A stretch of 6,553 bases of DNA from Candidatus Aenigmatarchaeota archaeon (lineage in GTDB: Archaea > Aenigmatarchaeota > Aenigmatarchaeia > CG10238-14 > SpSt-28), in the NCBI GenBank assembly GCA_023256115.1, contig JAGDWU010000063.1, positions 1 through 6,553 of the forward strand. Reading direction: 5' to 3'. Both the position numbers and the translations under genes were made by a program. A model generated the notes under the pieces. The model was not told the origin of the DNA and searched no databases. It saw nothing but the letters and a program-made list of their open reading frames with translations. Shown here in pieces: positions 4,199 to 6,553 of this stretch; the stretch's first letter is position 1, and every line of letters begins with the position of its first letter.

Positions 4199-5765
4199 TT
4201 TTATCTAAAAATATTTCTGCATAAGCAATTGGGACAAAAATTCCATAGTTTTCTAAAACTTTTGGATTTATTTCTCCAAATAATGCAACTTTTTCATTAT
4301 TTACAAAAATTTCTCCTTGTCTACCTTCTATAAAGAAAGGATGCATACTTTCTTTTATTTCATACTTTTCTATTTTCAAATTTCTTAAAATTTCGATCAA
4401 ATAACTTAAAATATCATTCATTGTAATTTTATTTTGAGCAATTGCGAATGCTAAATTTTTTCCTTCTTCTAAATTTTTATTAAATATATATCCAATTTCA
4501 AAAATTTTTTGCGGATATTCTTCGCTCAAGTTATTTGCCAAAAATTCTATTATGCTTGGTAATAAAGTACTTCTTAAAACTTCGTATTTTTCGCTAACAG
4601 GATTTATAACTTCTAAATAATCATGTTCCAAAAAGCATTTATCATAATCTTTTTTACTAACAAAGCAAGGATTAATAACCTCTAGAAATCCAAGCCCAAT
4701 CATTATATCTCTAATTTTTTCATAAAAAATTTCTTTTTCATGAATTTCTCCAAATGTTTGAACTTTTGACTTTTCTAATTCAAAATTTTCATATCCATAA
4801 ACAATTGCAATATCTTCAATTATATCGTTTATATGCAAAATATCAACTCTATAAAATGGAACAACAACATTTATTTTATCAGTAATTAGAACATCGTAAC
4901 CTGCTCTTTCAAGCAATTCTTTAATTTTTTCTTTATCTAACTTTAACCCTATTAAATTTTCTATATCCTTTTCATCAATAACATAAATTTTGTTTTCATA
5001 ATTTGGAAATTCGTTTCCATTTAAATAAACATTTTCTATTTCACCAAAAAAACTAAAATAATAAATTAAAGTTTTGCAAGCAATATCAACTATTCTTTCA
5101 TTTGTTCCAGTAATATCAACAAAAATATTTTTTGTGTTCTCAGTTAATTTTGTTCTTTCGCTATTTATTATTGGTGGAAAAGAAATAATTCCTTTTTCAT
5201 CATATATTGCTGGATATTTTTCAAAATTTTCTATTAAATTTCCATATTTTCTGCCTTTATCAGTTATTTCTAAAATTTCTTTTAAAGTTAGCTCATTGGA
5301 ATAAGTTAATGGAACCATTTTTTCTGTTGGCAAAGCTTCTTTATAAATTATTTTTCCTTCTATTTTATCTAAATCATGAATTCCAATAGCAACATATTTT
5401 CTATCTTTTCCTAAAAAAGAGTGCAAAAATTCTTGGAAAAGTATTATATCTTTAATATTTACATTTTTTAAATTTCTAACAACAAAACAAGCAAAATATT
5501 TTCTTGCTCTAACTTCATTTTTTTCAACTTCAATTTTTGCTTTATTAAAATTTATTTTTTTTATTCCACTATCTAAACCTAAATAACATTCTATTGCTCT
5601 CTTTAATCCATTAAAAAATAAAATATCCAATCTATCTGGAGGTAATTCAATTTTTATTTTATCTTCTTCTATTTCATATTCACCTTTTAAATTAAATATC
5701 GCATTTAGAACTTTCTCTTTTTCTGAAATTTCTAAAATTTTCTTATCGACTTCTATTGTTGGCAT
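4191..5765 (-). CDS. pheT: Phenylalanyl-tRNA synthetase beta subunit (archaeal type)
   Basis: This is the non-catalytic subunit of the alpha2-beta2 enzyme that charges tRNA-Phe; its B3/B4 domain normally removes mischarged tyrosine. The 524 residues follow the archaeal plan of about 550, without the tRNA-binding OB (B2) and ferredoxin-like anticodon (B8) domains of the ~800-residue bacterial form. The B1-like start contains ELPPDRLDIL (40-49). B3/B4 spans about 86-255 and includes YVAIGIHDLDKI (124-135), FPPIINSERTKL (196-207) and FVDITGT (215-221). B5 spans about 258-330 and ends with VPFYRVDILHINDIIEDIA (302-320) and YGYENF (323-328). The class-II-like core runs from 340 to the end, with INPVSEKYEVLRSTLLPSI (387-405), IFEIGYIF (421-428), HPFFIEGRQGEI (475-486) and LFGEINPKVLENYGI (495-509). 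The ATG at 5765 lies one base after the pheS stop, so the two form an operon. The final codons overlap ef1b on the other strand. Confidence 0.97.
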   Translation of the reverse strand: MPTIEVDKKILEISEKEKVLNAIFNLKGEYEIEEDKIKIELPPDRLDILFFNGLKRAIECYLGLDSGIKKINFNKAKIEVEKNEVRARKYFACFVVRNLKNVNIKDIILFQEFLHSFLGKDRKYVAIGIHDLDKIEGKIIYKEALPTEKMVPLTYSNELTLKEILEITDKGRKYGNLIENFEKYPAIYDEKGIISFPPIINSERTKLTENTKNIFVDITGTNERIVDIACKTLIYYFSFFGEIENVYLNGNEFPNYENKIYVIDEKDIENLIGLKLDKEKIKELLERAGYDVLITDKINVVVPFYRVDILHINDIIEDIAIVYGYENFELEKSKVQTFGEIHEKEIFYEKIRDIMIGLGFLEVINPCFVSKKDYDKCFLEHDYLEVINPVSEKYEVLRSTLLPSIIEFLANNLSEEYPQKIFEIGYIFNKNLEEGKNLAFAIAQNKITMNDILSYLIEILRNLKIEKYEIKESMHPFFIEGRQGEIFVNNEKVALFGEINPKVLENYGIFVPIAYAEIFLDKIK

Positions 5766-5766
5766 G

Positions 5767-6553
5767 TTATATTTCTTCTAATAATTTAATTTTGTTTGTC
5801 ATTAAATCTCTAATATCATTTAAATTATATTTTATCATTGCTAATCTTCCAATTCCTATTCCCCAAGCTAAGACATTTTCTTTAATTCCAAAAGGTTCAA
5901 CAACTTCTCTTCTAAAAATTCCTGCACCGCCAATTTCAACTAATCCTAAATTAGAAATTTCTGCAAAAATTTCTACGCTCGGCTCTGTAAAAGGAAAATA
6001 TGCAGGTTTAAATTTAACATTTTTAGCACCTAAATAAATAACAATTTCTTTCAAATAATTTAAAAGCATTTTAAAGTTTGCATTCTCTTCAATTATTATC
6101 CCTTCCAATTGATCAAATTCAATAAAATGTTTAGGATCAATTGTTTCTGGTCTAAAAACTCTATCTATTACAAACATTTTTATTGGTATTTTTTCTTTTT
6201 TCTTATAAATCAAATATAAAACTCTTGCTGAAACAGCTGTTGTTTGTGATCTTAATAAAATTTTTTTACATAATTCTTCGTCAAAACTTCCCCAGCCAAT
6301 GCTATTTGATCCTAACCCTAAATGAACTTTTCTAACTTTTTCTAATATTTCACTATCTATTTCAGCTTTTTTATCCGTTTTTACGTAGAAAATGCTATGT
6401 ATTTCTCTTGAAGGGTGAAAACTTGGCATAAATAATGCATCACAATTCCAAAAAGAACTTTCAATTATTGGGCCTTTATATTCTTTAAAGCCCATTGAAA
6501 TTAGCTTTAATCTAATTTCATTTAAAAATCTATTATAAAAATGTTTTTTAGCT
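5767..6553 (-). CDS. pheS: Phenylalanyl-tRNA synthetase alpha subunit, catalytic core (N-terminus beyond the window)
   Basis: This is the catalytic class II subunit; it activates phenylalanine and loads it onto tRNA-Phe with pheT. The frame stays open from the stop at 5769-5767 to the right edge (262 codons visible, the last incomplete), so the ATG at 6495 is internal. Upstream of it the frame reads KKHFYNRFLNEIRLKLIS, the conserved helix before motif 1 in archaeal alpha subunits. Numbering from the Met at 6495, the core shows GPIIESSFWNCDALF (8-22), HPSREIHSIFYV (27-38), LLRSQTTAVSARVLY (80-94), motif 2 as FRPETID...HFIEFDQLEG (114-132; Arg115), the phenylalanine-pocket segment FPFTEPSVEIF (167-177), EIGGAGIFRREV (187-198), and motif 3 as GIGIGRLAMI (212-221; Arg217). 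Motif 3 has Gly where archaeal homologues usually have Glu or Asp before the Arg. Full-length archaeal alpha subunits are around 480-510 residues, so an N-terminal winged-helix region of ~220 residues should lie to the right. Confidence 0.97.
   Translation of the reverse strand, partial: AKKHFYNRFLNEIRLKLISMGFKEYKGPIIESSFWNCDALFMPSFHPSREIHSIFYVKTDKKAEIDSEILEKVRKVHLGLGSNSIGWGSFDEELCKKILLRSQTTAVSARVLYLIYKKKEKIPIKMFVIDRVFRPETIDPKHFIEFDQLEGIIIEENANFKMLLNYLKEIVIYLGAKNVKFKPAYFPFTEPSVEIFAEISNLGLVEIGGAGIFRREVVEPFGIKENVLAWGIGIGRLAMIKYNLNDIRDLMTNKIKLLEEI

Noticed and set aside
5074..5389. Overlapping plus-strand open frames of 60-76 codons (5074-5304, 5207-5389)
   Set aside because: They lie opposite the well-supported pheT, and their translations are hydrophobic, low-complexity reflections of its AT-rich codons without recognisable motifs.
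5756..6037. Plus-strand open frame of 93 codons opposite the pheS 3' half
   Set aside because: It is antisense to conserved PheRS alpha motifs and shows no domain or start signal of its own.
6493..6495. ATG at 6495 as the start of pheS
   Set aside because: The frame is open to the window edge and encodes conserved family sequence upstream, so this is an internal methionine.

Overview
The window looks archaeal. The aminoacyl-tRNA synthetases are of archaeal/eukaryotic type, there is an archaeal elongation factor 1-beta next to a four-CxxC zinc-ribbon protein, the tRNA has an intron and no encoded CCA, and promoter-like TTTAAA boxes sit just upstream of starts that look leaderless. The DNA is very AT-rich (by hand count about 19-30% GC in most blocks), with strong preference for TTA, AAA, GAA and AGA codons. 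Such base composition, compact spacing and short proteins fit a small-genome archaeon, possibly of the DPANN group, but the sequence alone does not fix the lineage.

Layout from left to right. Positions 1-380 (minus) hold the start of a protein resembling the cobalamin-binding N-terminus of a B12-dependent radical SAM enzyme, cut by the window edge. Diverging from it, 427-2331 (plus) encodes a 634-residue protein whose last ~300 residues are an intact PEP-synthase-type PEP-binding barrel preceded by a phosphohistidine swivel domain. The usual ~330-residue ATP-binding domain is absent, replaced by an unrelated N-terminus. Codon use and GC change inside this gene near 740-780, so the left ~750 bp may be foreign DNA, a gene-fusion segment or an assembly chimera. 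A 142-bp gap then leads to trpS (2474-3631, plus).

A tRNA-Lys(CUU) with a 15-nt intron lies on the minus strand at 3656-3744, convergent with trpS. It shares a 45-bp divergent promoter region with a two-gene translation unit on the plus strand: a 53-residue zinc-ribbon protein (3790-3951) and elongation factor 1-beta (3953-4198). That unit runs tail to tail, with an 8-bp overlap, into the minus-strand pheS-pheT operon. pheT is complete (4191-5765). pheS (5767-6553) is open through the right window edge; the ATG at 6495 is internal to it.

From 2474 rightward every gene serves translation: tryptophan and phenylalanine charging, a lysine tRNA, elongation-factor nucleotide exchange and a predicted RNA-binding zinc ribbon. 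The left third is different in both gene content and base composition and holds the main puzzle. I see no CRISPR array, insertion sequence or clearly novel multi-gene system.
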